A DNA stretch of 64,000 nt from Haliotis asinina (GCF_037392515.1 NC_090280.1:62564004-62628003), one strand, 5' to 3'; shown: positions 8,789 to 19,398, counted from the stretch's first letter. Numbers and translations: made by a program. Notes: generated by a model not told the origin, from the sequence alone.

Positions 8789-9143
8789 CGACGAGCAAAC
8801 CTGTCGTTTCAAACGAACTGCATATAGAGCCAGCCAATTGTCTTGTGTCCAAATGAAGGCTGTGTTTTCATTTGAAATTGCTTTGCAGACCACTGAACGT
8901 ATATTCTTGTGCTGACCAGTCATTCGTCAGACAGGACAAGTCAAAAGTGACAGGGAAGTTTCAACTACATTTCCATGAACGTCTAGAATCTCCACTGAAA
9001 AGGGGCTCATGAATATATTCTCATGTAAAATAGTTTGCATATGCTCCGGCAGGTGGATGACTTTTGACAAGTGGTCAGAGATGAATAAATCCCTAGACTG
9101 ACTACCCAAAAAATATGGTCAGCCGCCAGAGTCCTGCACTCTG

Positions 9144-9216
9144 TGCCAGAACCCAGGATTGAACCGGGGGCCTTTAGATCTTCAGTCTAACGCTCTCCCA
9201 ACTGAGCTATTCCGGC
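9144..9216 (-). tRNA. tRNA-Phe: tRNA-Phe(GAA) copy 22, C62U/C69U
   Basis: Same wobble changes as copy 13. Upstream element lost (TATGTG). Confidence 0.87.
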
Positions 9217-9571
9217 CGACGAGCAAACCTGTCGTTTCAAACGAACTGCACATAGAGCCAGCCAATTGTCTTGTGTCCAAATGAAGGCTGTGTTTTCATT
9301 TGAAATTGCTTTGCAGACCACTGAACGTATATTCTTGTGCTGACCAGTCATTCGTCAGACAGGACAAGTCAAAAGTGACAGGGAAGTTTCAACTACATTT
9401 CCATGAACGTCTAGAATCTCCACTGAAAAGGGGCTCATGAATATATTCTCATGTAAAATAGTTTGCATATGCTCCGGCAGGTGGATGACTTTTGACAAGT
9501 GGTCAGAGATGAATAAATCCCTAGACTGACTACCCAAAAAATAGGGTCAGCCGCCAGAGTCCTGCACTCTG

Positions 9572-9644
9572 TGCCGGAACCCGGGATTGAACCGGGGGCC
9601 TTTAGATCTTCAGTCTAACGCTCTCCCAACTGAGCTATTCCGGC
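9572..9644 (-). tRNA. tRNA-Phe: tRNA-Phe(GAA) copy 23
   Basis: Consensus gene; upstream TATATG. Confidence 0.95.
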
Positions 9645-9999
9645 CGACGAGCAAACCTGTCGTTTCAAACGAACTGCATATAGAGCCAGCCAATTGTCTT
9701 GTGTCCAAATGAAGGCTGTGTTTTCATTTGAAATTGCTTTGCAGACCACTGAACGTATATTCTTGTGCTGACCAGTCATTAGTCAGACAGGACAAGTCAA
9801 AAGTGACAGGGAAGTGTCAACTACATTTCCATGAACGTCTAGAATCTCCACTGAAAAGGGGCTCATGAATATATTCTCATGTAAAATAGTTTGCATATGC
9901 TCCGGCAGGTGGATGACTTTTGACAAGTGGTCAGAGATGAATAAATCCCTAGACTGACTACCCAAAAAATATGGTCAGCCGCCAGAGTCCTGCACTCTG

Positions 10000-10072
10000 T
10001 GCCGGAACCCGGGATTGAACCGGGGGCCTTTAGATCTTCAGTCTAACGCTCTCCCAACTGAGCTATTCCGGC
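10000..10072 (-). tRNA. tRNA-Phe: tRNA-Phe(GAA) copy 24
   Basis: Consensus gene; upstream TATATG. Confidence 0.95.
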
Positions 10073-10427
10073 CGACGAGCAAACCTGTCGTTTCAAACGA
10101 ACTGCATATAGAGCCAGCCAATTGTCTTGTGTCCAAATGAAGGCTGTGTTTTCATTTGAAATTGCTTTGCAGACCACTGAACGTATATTCTTGTGCTGAC
10201 CAGTCATTCGTCAGACAGGACAAGTCAAAAGTGACAGGGAAGTTTCAACTACATTTCCATGAACGTCTAGAATCTCCACTGAAAAGGGGCTCATGAATAT
10301 ATTCTCATGTAAAATAGTTTGCATATGCTCCGGCAGGTGGATGACTTTTGACAAGTGGTCAGAGATGAATAAATCCCTAGACTGACTACCCAAAAAATAT
10401 GGTCAGCCGCCAGAGTCCTGCACTCTG

Positions 10428-10500
10428 TGCCAGAACCCAGGATTGAACCGGGGGCCTTTAGATCTTCAGTCTAACGCTCTCCCAACTGAGCTATTCCGGC
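10428..10500 (-). tRNA. tRNA-Phe: tRNA-Phe(GAA) copy 25, C62U/C69U
   Basis: Counterpart of copy 22 with the same wobbles and the same loss of the upstream element (TATGTG). Confidence 0.87.
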
Positions 10501-10855
10501 CGACGAGCAAACCTGTCGTTTCAAACGAACTGCACATAGAGCCAGCCAATTGTCTTGTGTCCAAATGAAGGCTGTGTTTTCATTTGAAATTGCTTTGCAG
10601 ACCACTGAACGTATATTCTTGTGCTGACCAGTCATTCGTCAGACAGGACAAGTCAAAAGTGACAGGGAAGTTTCAACTACATTTCCATGAACGTCTAGAA
10701 TCTCCACTGAAAAGGGGCTCATGAATATATTCTCATGTAAAATAGTTTGCATATGCTCCGGCAGGTGGATGACTTTTGACAAGTGGTCAGAGATGAATAA
10801 ATCCCTAGACTGACTACCCAAAAAATAGGGTCAGCCGCCAGAGTCCTGCACTCTG

Positions 10856-10928
10856 TGCCGGAACCCGGGATTGAACCGGGGGCCTTTAGATCTTCAGTCT
10901 AACGCTCTCCCAACTGAGCTATTCCGGC
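10856..10928 (-). tRNA. tRNA-Phe: tRNA-Phe(GAA) copy 26
   Basis: Consensus gene; upstream TATATG. Confidence 0.95.
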
Positions 10929-11283
10929 CGACGAGCAAACCTGTCGTTTCAAACGAACTGCATATAGAGCCAGCCAATTGTCTTGTGTCCAAATGAAGGC
11001 TGTGTTTTCATTTGAAATTGCTTTGCAGACCACTGAACGTATATTCTTGTGCTGACCAGTCATTAGTCAGACAGGACAAGTCAAAAGTGACAGGGAAGTG
11101 TCAACTACATTTCCATGAACGTCTAGAATCTCCACTGAAAAGGGGCTCATGAATATATTCTCATGTAAAATAGTTTGCATATGCTCCGGCAGGTGGATGA
11201 CTTTTGACAAGTGGTCAGAGATGAATAAATCCCTAGACTGACTACCCAAAAAATATGGTCAGCCGCCAGAGTCCTGCACTCTG

Positions 11284-11356
11284 TGCCGGAACCCGGGATT
11301 GAACCGGGGGCCTTTAGATCTTCAGTCTAACGCTCTCCCAACTGAGCTATTCCGGC
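11284..11356 (-). tRNA. tRNA-Phe: tRNA-Phe(GAA) copy 27
   Basis: Consensus gene; upstream TATATG. Confidence 0.95.
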
Positions 11357-11711
11357 CGACGAGCAAACCTGTCGTTTCAAACGAACTGCATATAGAGCCA
11401 GCCAATTGTCTTGTGTCCAAATGAAGGCTGTGTTTTCATTTGAAATTGCTTTGCAGACCACTGAACGTATATTCTTGTGCTGACCAGTCATTCGTCAGAC
11501 AGGACAAGTCAAAAGTGACAGGGAAGTTTCAACTACATTTCCATGAACGTCTAGAATCTCCACTGAAAAGGGGCTCATGAATATATTCTCATGTAAAATA
11601 GTTTGCATATGCTCCGGCAGGTGGATGACTTTTGACAAGTGGTCAGAGATGAATAAATCCCTAGACTGACTACCCAAAAAATAGGGTCAGCCGCCAGAGT
11701 CCTGCACTCTG

Positions 11712-11784
11712 TGCCGGAACCCGGGATTGAACCGGGGGCCTTTAGATCTTCAGTCTAACGCTCTCCCAACTGAGCTATTCCGGC
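11712..11784 (-). tRNA. tRNA-Phe: tRNA-Phe(GAA) copy 28
   Basis: Consensus gene; upstream TATATG. Confidence 0.95.
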
Positions 11785-12139
11785 CGACGAGCAAACCTGT
11801 CGTTTCAAACGAACTGCATATAGAGCCAGCCAATTGTCTTGTGTCCAAATGAAGGCTGTGTTTTCATTTGAAATTGCTTTGCAGACCACTGAACGTATAT
11901 TCTTGTGCTGACCAGTCATTCGTCAGACAGGACAAGTCAAAAGTGACAGGGAAGTTTCAACTACATTTCCATGAACGTCTAGAATCTCCACTGAAAAGGG
12001 GCTCATGAATATATTCTCATGTAAAATAGTTTGCATATGCTCCGGCAGGTGGATGACTTTTGACAAGTGGTCAGAGATGAATAAATCCCTAGACTGACTA
12101 CCCAAAAAATAGGGTCAGCCGCCAGAGTCCTGCACTCTG

Positions 12140-12212
12140 TGCCGGAACCCGGGATTGAACCGGGGGCCTTTAGATCTTCAGTCTAACGCTCTCCCAACTG
12201 AGCTATTCCGGC
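12140..12212 (-). tRNA. tRNA-Phe: tRNA-Phe(GAA) copy 29
   Basis: Consensus gene; upstream TATATA; leader has acgagtaaac. Confidence 0.95.
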
Positions 12213-12567
12213 CGACGAGTAAACCTGTCGTTTCAAACGAACTGTATATAGAGCCAGCCAATTGTCTTGTGTCCAAATGAAGGCTGTGTTTTCATTTGAA
12301 ATTGCTTTGCAGACCACTGAACGTATGTTCTTGTGCTGACCAGTCATTCGTCAGACAGGACAAGTCAAAAGTGACAGGGAAGTTTCAACTACATTTCCAT
12401 GAACGTCTAGAATCTCCACTGAAAAGGGGCTCATGAATATATTCTCATGTAAAATAGTTTGCATATGCTCCGGCAGGTGGATGACTTTTGACAAGTGGTC
12501 AGAGATGAATAAATCCCTAGACTGACTACCCAAAAAATATGGTCAGCCGCCAGAGTCCTGCACTCTG

Positions 12568-12640
12568 TGCCGGAACCCGGGATTGAACCGGGGGCCTTTA
12601 GATCTTCAGTCTAACGCTCTCCCAAATGAGCTATTCCGGC
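12568..12640 (-). tRNA. tRNA-Phe: tRNA-Phe(GAA) copy 30, G15U
   Basis: G15 in the D loop and A box is U, which would disturb the 15-48 tertiary pair. Upstream TATATA. Confidence 0.82.
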
Positions 12641-12995
12641 CGACGAGTAAACCTGTCGTTTCAAACGAACTGTATATAGAGCCAGCCAATTGTCTTGTGT
12701 CCAAATGAAGGCTGTGTTTTCATTTGAAATTGCTTTGCAGAGCACTGAACGTATGTTCTTGTGCTGACCAGTCATTCGTCAGACAGGACAAGTCAAAAGT
12801 GACAGGGAAGTTTCAACTACATTTCCATGAACGTCTAGAATCTCCACTGAAAAGGGGCTCATGAATATATTCTCATGTAAAATAGTTTGCATATGCTCCG
12901 GCAGGTGGATGACTTTTGACAAGTGGTCAGAGATGAATAAATTCCTAGAGTGACTACCCAAAAAATATGGTCAGCCGCCAGAGTCCTGCACTCTT

Positions 12996-13069
12996 TGCCG
13001 AAACCCGGGATTGAACCGGGGGGCCTTTAGATCTTCCGTCTAACGCTCTCCCAACTGAGCTATTCCGGC
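12996..13069 (-). tRNA. tRNA-Phe: tRNA-Phe-like copy 31, U33G with 74-nt gene
   Basis: Loop is CGGAAGA: U33, which makes the anticodon U-turn, is G. An extra C lengthens the variable region and C68U leaves a G5-U68 wobble. Likely a degenerate copy. Trailer hairpin also imperfect. Upstream TATATA. Confidence 0.6.
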
Positions 13070-13424
13070 CGACGAATAAACCTGTCGTTTCAAACGAACT
13101 GTATATACAGCCAGCCAATTGTCTTGTGTCCAAATGAAGGCTGTGTTTTCATTTGAAATTGCTTTGCAGACCACTGAACGTATGTTCTTGTGCTGACCAG
13201 TCATTCGTCAGACAGGACAAGTCAAAAGTGACAGTTAAGTTTCAACTACATTTCCATGAACGTCTAGAATCTCCACTGAAAAGGGGCTCATGAATATATT
13301 CTCATGTAAAATAGTTTGCATATGCTCCGGCAGGTGGATGACTTTTGACAAGTGGTCAGAGATGAATAAATCCCTAGACTGACTACCCAAAAAATAGGGT
13401 CAGCCGCCAGAGTCCTGCACTCTG

Positions 13425-13497
13425 TGCCGGAACCCGGGATTGAACCGGGGGCCTTTAGATCTTCAGTCTAACGCTCTCCCAACTGAGCTATTCCGGC
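13425..13497 (-). tRNA. tRNA-Phe: tRNA-Phe(GAA) copy 32
   Basis: Consensus gene; upstream TATATA. The transposon sits 180 bp upstream of its 5' end. Confidence 0.95.
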
Positions 13498-13674
13498 CGA
13501 CGAGCAAACCTGTCGTTTCAAACGAACTGTATATAGAGCCAGCCAATTGTCTTGTGTCCAAATGAAGGCTGTGTTTTCATTTGAAATTGCTTTGCAGACC
13601 ACTGAACGTATGTTCTTGTGCTGACCAGTCATTCGTCAGACAGGACAAGTCAAAAGTGACAGGGAAGTTTCAAC

Positions 13675-13676
13675 TA
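13675..13676. repeat. TA target-site duplication, left
   Basis: Comparison with uninterrupted units shows a single TA at the insertion point that has become two, as expected for Tc1/mariner transposition. Confidence 0.9.
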
Positions 13677-13704
13677 TACACCTGGAAATTAATCAAGCAA
13701 CACC
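13677..13704 (+). repeat. Left terminal inverted repeat of the Tc1-like element
   Basis: It begins TACACCTGGAAATTAATC and matches the reverse complement of the right end at 25 of 28 positions, with differences at positions 5, 6 and 18. Confidence 0.9.
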
Positions 13705-13780
13705 CCAATTTTTTCTATTGGAGCAACTTTGAAGTGTTCTGACAATCAAAATATGCCGGGTTGATATAGTTTGACACTTT

Positions 13781-13786
13781 TTTATT
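13781..13786 (-). terminator. Possible polyadenylation signal AATAAA (distal)
   Basis: AATAAA on the minus strand about 210 bp past the transposase stop, inside the element. Confidence 0.35.
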
Positions 13787-13839
13787 CAACAGACGATCTC
13801 TGACAAACAACTTAAAGGGAAAAAGTATCAAGACTTTGC

Positions 13840-13845
13840 TTTATT
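13840..13845 (-). terminator. Possible polyadenylation signal AATAAA (proximal)
   Basis: AATAAA on the minus strand about 150 bp past the transposase stop; the likelier of two signals by distance. Confidence 0.4.
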
Positions 13846-13998
13846 GCAACGAAATCCAAATTCTTAAAACTGTCTTAAATTCATGAAAAAATGGACACAA
13901 TTTACTATTCATCCACAGACGTTGTTGTCAGGTGTATTAACACAAATGTCACATGGAAAGAAAGAACAGTCATCTGAGAGTCTGCACACCGACTTTCA

Positions 13999-15024
13999 TC
14001 AATATCTAGTGTGTCCTCCCTGCGCACGCACCACCGATTCCAGACGCCTCCTCATTCCTTGGATGAGTCTCCGGATCTGATTCTGGGGGATCCTGTTCCA
14101 CTCCTCATGCAGGGCAGCCGTCAATTCGTTGAGATTATGGACTGGTGGGTCTCTCTGCCTCACACGACGGCCAATAAAGTCCCACAAATGTTCAATGGGG
14201 TTGAGGTCAGGGCTCATGGCAGGCCATGGAATTCTGTCAATTGCATTTTGCCGCAAAAAATCATTTACAGCATGCGCCCTGTGAGGTCTAGCATTGTCGT
14301 CCATAAATATGGGTCTCGTTGCCAGAGGATGGTTCTCAAAATGAGGTCCCACAGCCCTGTCAAGAACCTCCTGTTGGTAACGAACACCGTTAAGGTTGCC
14401 ACGGTTGGTAATGATATCCAACTTGCAGTTCATGGAAATGCACCCCCATACCATAACGGAACCTCCCCCAAAGGCCACAGTCTCCTGGATGTTCCGTGGA
14501 GCCATTGCTGTGTTCCTCTGCCTCCAGACCCGAGTACGACCGTCCACCATGTGCAGCAAGAACCGGCTCTCATCTGAGAAATGGACCTTCCTCCAAGAGG
14601 CAATGTTCCAGTGCAAACGGTCATTACACCAGGCCAGTCGGGCTGCCTTATGGGCTGGAGACAGTCTGGGTCGCTTGATTGGCCTCCTTGCCCGGTATCC
14701 TGCAGCTTTCAGATGATTCCGAACAGTCCTGTTCGAGATGGGTCTCCCTGGAAGCCACTCCTGTCTCAACCGAGAGCTCGAGTCGAAGGACCTGCGCCGT
14801 ACAAGTCTCAGTAAAGCTCTGTCCTCCCGGACTGTGGTCTTCCTGGGTCTTCCTGGTCTAGGCAGGTCTTTAACTTCATTAGTGGCCCGGTATTTTTTCA
14901 AAAGTTTTGAAATTATGGAATGATGTCGTCCGATTTGAGTCCCGATTTGTCTTAGAGACATACCAGCATTCCTCATGCCGATTATTTGCCAACGAGTGGC
15001 CTCTGATAATTTCCTACGTGCCAT
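13999..15024 (-). CDS. Tc1-family transposase, full length
   Basis: The 341-residue product is the DDE transposase that would bind the element's ends and catalyse cut-and-paste movement in the nucleus. In order it has a first helix-turn-helix (about residues 7-45), a GRPR-type basic linker (PGRPRK, 57-62), a second helix-turn-helix (about 66-110), a basic stretch RARRPIKRPR (111-120) that could aid nuclear entry, and the catalytic core. Catalytic residues are Asp151 in VHFSDESRF, Asp243 in FMDDNARPH and Glu278 in SPDLNPIEHLW. There are 34 residues between the last two, the DD34E signature. A glycine-rich GGGSVMVWGCIS lies at 187-197. I start at MARRKLSE because known Tc1 proteins begin just before the first helix and the start context is good (G at -3, G at +4). 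The frame stays open 55 codons further upstream to 15189, but that part shows no recognisable domain. The length is normal for the family and no break is visible, so it could be active. Confidence 0.93.
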   Translation of the reverse strand: MARRKLSEATRWQIIGMRNAGMSLRQIGTQIGRHHSIISKLLKKYRATNEVKDLPRPGRPRKTTVREDRALLRLVRRRSFDSSSRLRQEWLPGRPISNRTVRNHLKAAGYRARRPIKRPRLSPAHKAARLAWCNDRLHWNIASWRKVHFSDESRFLLHMVDGRTRVWRQRNTAMAPRNIQETVAFGGGSVMVWGCISMNCKLDIITNRGNLNGVRYQQEVLDRAVGPHFENHPLATRPIFMDDNARPHRAHAVNDFLRQNAIDRIPWPAMSPDLNPIEHLWDFIGRRVRQRDPPVHNLNELTAALHEEWNRIPQNQIRRLIQGMRRRLESVVRAQGGHTRY

Positions 15025-15264
15025 GACATTGAAATGAATGAAAAACCGAATGCAATCGACAACCTGCGCTTGTAAACACCCCAGGGAAAAAGTGCATTTT
15101 TCGAAAGTTGAGGTTAAAGCAATGCACGTGCGCTGTGCAAGCTTCACGCGCGTCATATCAACCCATGAAAAGCTCATGCTGTATGTCAATACATCAAAAT
15201 TGAATAATCAATCATCAAAATTACTTCGTTAAACTTTGTTAAGTTTTTATGTGTCTTTGAATTT

Positions 15265-15292
15265 GGTGTTGCTTAATTAATTTCCATATGTA
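15265..15292 (-). repeat. Right terminal inverted repeat of the Tc1-like element
   Basis: Its reverse complement begins TACATATGGAAATTAATT and pairs with the left end over 28 bp. Similarity fades further in. Confidence 0.9.
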
Positions 15293-15294
15293 TA
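15293..15294. repeat. TA target-site duplication, right
   Basis: Right partner of the left TA; the array resumes with catttccatg directly after it. Confidence 0.9.
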
Positions 15295-15470
15295 CATTTC
15301 CATGAACGTCTAGAATCTCCACTGAAAAGGGGCTCATGAATATATTCTCATGTAAAATAGTTTGCATATGCTCCGGCAGGTGGATGACTTTTGACAAGTG
15401 GTCAGAGATGAATAAATCCCTAGACTGACTACCCAAAAAATATGGTCAGCCGCCAGAGTCCTGCACTCTG

Positions 15471-15543
15471 TGCCGGAACCCGGGATTGAACCGGGGGCCT
15501 TTAGATCTTCAGTCTAACGCTCTCCCAACTGAGCTATTCCGGC
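15471..15543 (-). tRNA. tRNA-Phe: tRNA-Phe(GAA) copy 33
   Basis: Consensus gene; upstream TATATA. The first copy right of the transposon, with its terminator intact. Confidence 0.95.
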
Positions 15544-15898
15544 CGACGAGTAAACCTGTCGTTTCAAACGAACTGTATATAGAGCCAGCCAATTGTCTTG
15601 TGTCCAAATGAAGGCTGTGTTTTCATTTGAAATTGCTTTGCAGACCACTGAACGTATGTTCTTGTGCTGACCAGTCATTCGTCAGACAGGACAAGTCAAA
15701 AGTGACAGGGAAGTTTCAACTACATTTCCATGAACGTCTAGAATCTCCACTGAAAAGGGGCTCATGAATATATTCTCATGTAAAATAGTTTGCATATGCT
15801 CCGGCAGGTGGATGACTTTTGACAAGTGGTCAGAGATGAATAAATCCCTAGACTGACTACCCAAAAAATATGGTCAGCCGCCAGAGTCCTGCACTCTG

Positions 15899-15971
15899 TG
15901 CCGGAACCCGGGATTGAACCGGGGGCCTTTAGATCTTCAGTCTAACGCTCTCCCAAATGAGCTATTCCGGC
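15899..15971 (-). tRNA. tRNA-Phe: tRNA-Phe(GAA) copy 34, G15U
   Basis: D-loop G15U as in copy 30; upstream element lost (TATGTG). Confidence 0.82.
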
Positions 15972-16326
15972 CGACGAGTAAACCTGTCGTTTCAAACGAA
16001 CTGCACATAGAGCCAGCCAATTGTCTTGTGTCCAAATGAAGGCTGTGTTTTCATTTGAAATTGCTTTGCAGACCACTGAACGTATGTTCTTGTGCTGACC
16101 AGTCATTCGTCAGACAGGACAAGTCAAAAGTGACAGGGAAGTTTCAACTACATTTCCATGAACGTCTAGAATCTCCACTGAAAAGGGGCTCATGAATATA
16201 TTCTCATGTAAAATAGTTTGCATATGCTCCGGCAGGTGGATGACTTTTGACAAGTGGTCAGAGATGAATAAATTCCTAGAGTGACTACCCAAAAAATATG
16301 GTCAGCCGCCAGAGTCCTGCACTGTT

Positions 16327-16400
16327 TGCCGAAACCCGGGATTGAACCGGGGGGCCTTTAGATCTTCCGTCTAACGCTCTCCCAACTGAGCTATTCCGGC
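16327..16400 (-). tRNA. tRNA-Phe: tRNA-Phe-like copy 35, U33G with 74-nt gene
   Basis: Same three changes as copy 31. Upstream element lost (GTATGTAC) and trailer hairpin broken. Confidence 0.58.
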
Positions 16401-16755
16401 CGACGAATAAACCTGTCGTTTCAAACGAACTGTACATACAGCCAGCCAATTGTCTTGTGTCCAAATGAAGGCTGTGTTTTCATTTGAAATTGCTTTGCAG
16501 ACCACTGAACGTATGTTCTTGTGCTGACCAGTCATTCGTCAGACAGGACAAGTCAAAAGTGACAGTTAAGTTTCAACTACATTTCCATGAACGTCTAGAA
16601 TCTCCACTGAAAAGGGGCTCATGAATATATTCTCATGTAAAATAGTTTGCATATGCTCCGGCAGGTGGATGACTTTTGACAAGTGGTCAGAGATGAATAA
16701 ATTCCTAGAGTGACTACCCAAAAAATAGGGTCAGCCGCCAGAGTCCTGCACTCTT

Positions 16756-16828
16756 TGCCGGAACCCGGGATTGAACCGGGGGCCTTTAGATCTTCAGTCT
16801 AACGCTCTCCCAACTGAGCTATTCCGGC
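16756..16828 (-). tRNA. tRNA-Phe: tRNA-Phe(GAA) copy 36
   Basis: Consensus gene; upstream TATATG; trailer hairpin closing pair changed. Confidence 0.95.
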
Positions 16829-17183
16829 CGACGAGCAAACCTGTCGTTTCAAACGAACTGCATATAGAGCCAGCCAATTGTCTTGTGTCCAAATGAAGGC
16901 TGTGTTTTCATTTGAAATTGCTTTGCAGACCACTGAACGTATATTCTTGTGCTGACCAGTCATTCGTCAGACAGGACAAGTCAAAAGTGACAGGGAAGTT
17001 TCAACTACATTTCCATGAACGTCTAGAATCTCCACTGAAAAGGGGCTCATGAATATATTCTCATGTAAAATAGTTTGCATATGCTCCGGCAGGTGGATGA
17101 CTTTTGACAAGTGGTCAGAGATGAATAAATCCCTAGACTGACTACCCAAAAAATAGGGTCAGCCGCCAGAGTCCTGCACTCTG

Positions 17184-17256
17184 TGCCGGAACCAGGGATT
17201 GAACCGGGGGCCTTTAGATCTTCAGTCTAACGCTCTCCCAACTGAGCTATTCCGGC
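17184..17256 (-). tRNA. tRNA-Phe: tRNA-Phe(GAA) copy 37, G63U
   Basis: G63U gives a C51-U63 mismatch in the T stem. Upstream TATATA. Confidence 0.84.
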
Positions 17257-17611
17257 CGACGAGTAAACCTGTCGTTTCAAACGAACTGTATATAGAGCCA
17301 GCCAATTGTCTTGTGTCCAAATGAAGGCTGTGTTTTCATTTGAAATTGCTTTGCAGACCACTGAACGTATGTTCTTGTGCTGACCAGTCATTCGTCAGAC
17401 AGGACAAGTCAAAAGTGACAGGGAAGTTTCAACTACATTTCCATGAACGTCTAGAATCTCCACTGAAAAGGGGCTCATGAATATATTCTCATGTAAAATA
17501 GTTTGCATATGCTCCGGCAGGTGGATGACTTTTGACAAGTGGTCAGAGATGAATAAATCCCTAGACTGACTACCCAAAAAATATGGTCAGCCGCCAGAGT
17601 CCTGCACTCTT

Positions 17612-17685
17612 TGCCGAAACCCGGGATTGAACCGGGGGGCCTTTAGATCTTCCGTCTAACGCTCTCCCAACTGAGCTATTCCGGC
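17612..17685 (-). tRNA. tRNA-Phe: tRNA-Phe-like copy 38, U33G with 74-nt gene
   Basis: Same form as copies 31 and 35. Upstream element lost (GTATGTAC). Confidence 0.58.
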
Positions 17686-18040
17686 CGACGAATAAACCTG
17701 TCGTTTCAAACGAACTGTACATACAGCCAGCCAATTGTCTTGTGTCCAAATGAAGGCTGTGTTTTCATTTGAAATTGCTTTGCAGACCACTGAACGTATG
17801 TTCTTGTGCTGACCAGTCATTCGTCAGACAGGACAAGTCAAAAGTGACAGTTAAGTTTCAACTACATTTCCATGAACGTCTAGAATCTCCACTGAAAAGG
17901 GGCTCATGAATATATTCTCATGTAAAATAGTTTGCATATGCTCCGGCAGGTGGATGACTTTTGACAAGTGGTCAGAGATGAATAAATTCCTAGAGTGACT
18001 ACCCAAAAAATAGGGTCAGCCGCCAGAGTCCTGCACTCTT

Positions 18041-18113
18041 TGCCGGAACCCGGGATTGAACCGGGGGCCTTTAGATCTTCAGTCTAACGCTCTCCCAAAT
18101 GAGCTATTCCGGC
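18041..18113 (-). tRNA. tRNA-Phe: tRNA-Phe(GAA) copy 39, G15U
   Basis: D-loop G15U; upstream TATATG. Confidence 0.82.
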
Positions 18114-18468
18114 CGACGAGCAAACCTGTCGTTTCAAACGAACTGCATATAGAGCCAGCCAATTGTCTTGTGTCCAAATGAAGGCTGTGTTTTCATTTGA
18201 AATTGCTTTGCAGACCACTGAACGTATATTCTTGTGCTGACCAGTCATTCGTCAGACAGGACAAGTCAAAAGTGACAGGGAAGTTTCAACTACATTTCCA
18301 TGAACGTCTAGAATCTCCACTGAAAAGGGGCTCATGAATATATTCTCATGTAAAATAGTTTGCATATGCTCCGGCAGGTGGATGACTTTTGACAAGTGGT
18401 CAGAGATGAATAAATCCCTAGACTGACTACCCAAAAAATAGGGTCAGCCGCCAGAGTCCTGCACTGTG

Positions 18469-18541
18469 TGCCGGAACCAGGGATTGAACCGGGGGCCTTT
18501 AGATCTTCAGTCTAACGCTCTCCCAACTGAGCTATTCCGGC
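18469..18541 (-). tRNA. tRNA-Phe: tRNA-Phe(GAA) copy 40, G63U
   Basis: T-stem mismatch as in copy 37; trailer hairpin mismatched (cactgtg). Upstream TATATA. Confidence 0.84.
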
Positions 18542-18896
18542 CGACGAGTAAACCTGTCGTTTCAAACGAACTGTATATAGAGCCAGCCAATTGTCTTGTG
18601 TCCAAATGAAGGCTGTGTTTTCATTTGAAATTGCTTTGCAGACCACTGAACGTATGTTCTTGTGCTGACCAGTCATTCGTCAGACAGGACAAGTCAAAAG
18701 TGACAGGGAAGTTTCAACTACATTTCCATGAACGTCTAGAATCTCCACTGAAAAGGGGCTCATGAATATATTCTCATGTAAAATAGTTTGCATATGCTCC
18801 GGCAGGTGGATGACTTTTGACAAGTGGTCAGAGATGAATAAATCCCTAGACTGACTACCCAAAAAATAGGGTCAGCCGCCAGAGTCCTGCACTCTG

Positions 18897-18969
18897 TGCC
18901 GAAACCCGGGATTGAACCGGGGGCCTTTAGATCTTCAGTCTAACGCTCTCCCAACTGAGCTATTCCGGC
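18897..18969 (-). tRNA. tRNA-Phe: tRNA-Phe(GAA) copy 41, C68U
   Basis: Only C68U (G5-U68 wobble), without the U33G change seen with it elsewhere. Upstream TATATA. Confidence 0.9.
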
Positions 18970-19324
18970 CGACGAGTAAACCTGTCGTTTCAAACGAACT
19001 GTATATAGAGCCAGCCAATTGTCTTGTGTCCAAATGAAGGCTGTGTTTTCATTTGAAATTGCTTTGCAGAGCACTGAACGTATGTTCTTGTGCTGACCAG
19101 TCATTCGTCAGACAGGACAAGTCAAAAGTGACAGGGAAGTTTCAACTACATTTCCATGAACGTCTAGAATCTCCACTGAAAAGGGGCTCATGAATATATT
19201 CTCATGTAAAATAGTTTGCATATGCTCCGGCAGGTGGATGACTTTTGACAAGTGGTCAGAGATGAATAAATTCCTAGAGTGACTACCCAAAAAATATGGT
19301 CAGCCGCCAGAGTCCTGCACTCTT

Positions 19325-19398
19325 TGCCGAAACCCGGGATTGAACCGGGGGGCCTTTAGATCTTCCGTCTAACGCTCTCCCAACTGAGCTATTCCGGC
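19325..19398 (-). tRNA. tRNA-Phe: tRNA-Phe-like copy 42, U33G with 74-nt gene
   Basis: Fourth copy of the U33G form. Upstream TATATA. Confidence 0.58.

Larger units (their letters stand above)
9144..10427. repeat. Three-unit higher-order block, first copy (1284 bp)
   Basis: Markers C62U/C69U in the gene, loss of the TATA-like element, and attagtcag in the third spacer all recur 1284 bp downstream. Confidence 0.85.
10428..11711. repeat. Three-unit higher-order block, second copy (1284 bp)
   Basis: Tandem duplicate of 9144..10427 with the same private markers. Confidence 0.85.
13677..15292 (-). mobile_element. Tc1-like DNA transposon (1616 bp) inserted in one array unit
   Basis: The element interrupts a spacer at caacTAcattt, a site intact in nearly all other units, so the empty site is known exactly. 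It is flanked by a TA duplication, has imperfect inverted ends of about 28 bp, and encodes one full-length DD34E transposase on the minus strand. Size, target and gene content fit an autonomous Tc1/mariner-superfamily transposon of the Tc1 branch. It appears only once in the window. Two AATAAA signals lie past the gene on the minus strand (13840..13845 and 13781..13786). Confidence 0.95.

Noticed and set aside
14011-14577. Plus-strand open frames across the transposon
   Set aside because: They are antisense shadows of the transposase, whose domains and catalytic residues are all on the minus strand.
15025-15189. A 55-codon upstream extension of the transposase
   Set aside because: In frame and open, but it precedes the normal Tc1 start, shows no domain, and the inner ATG has the better context.
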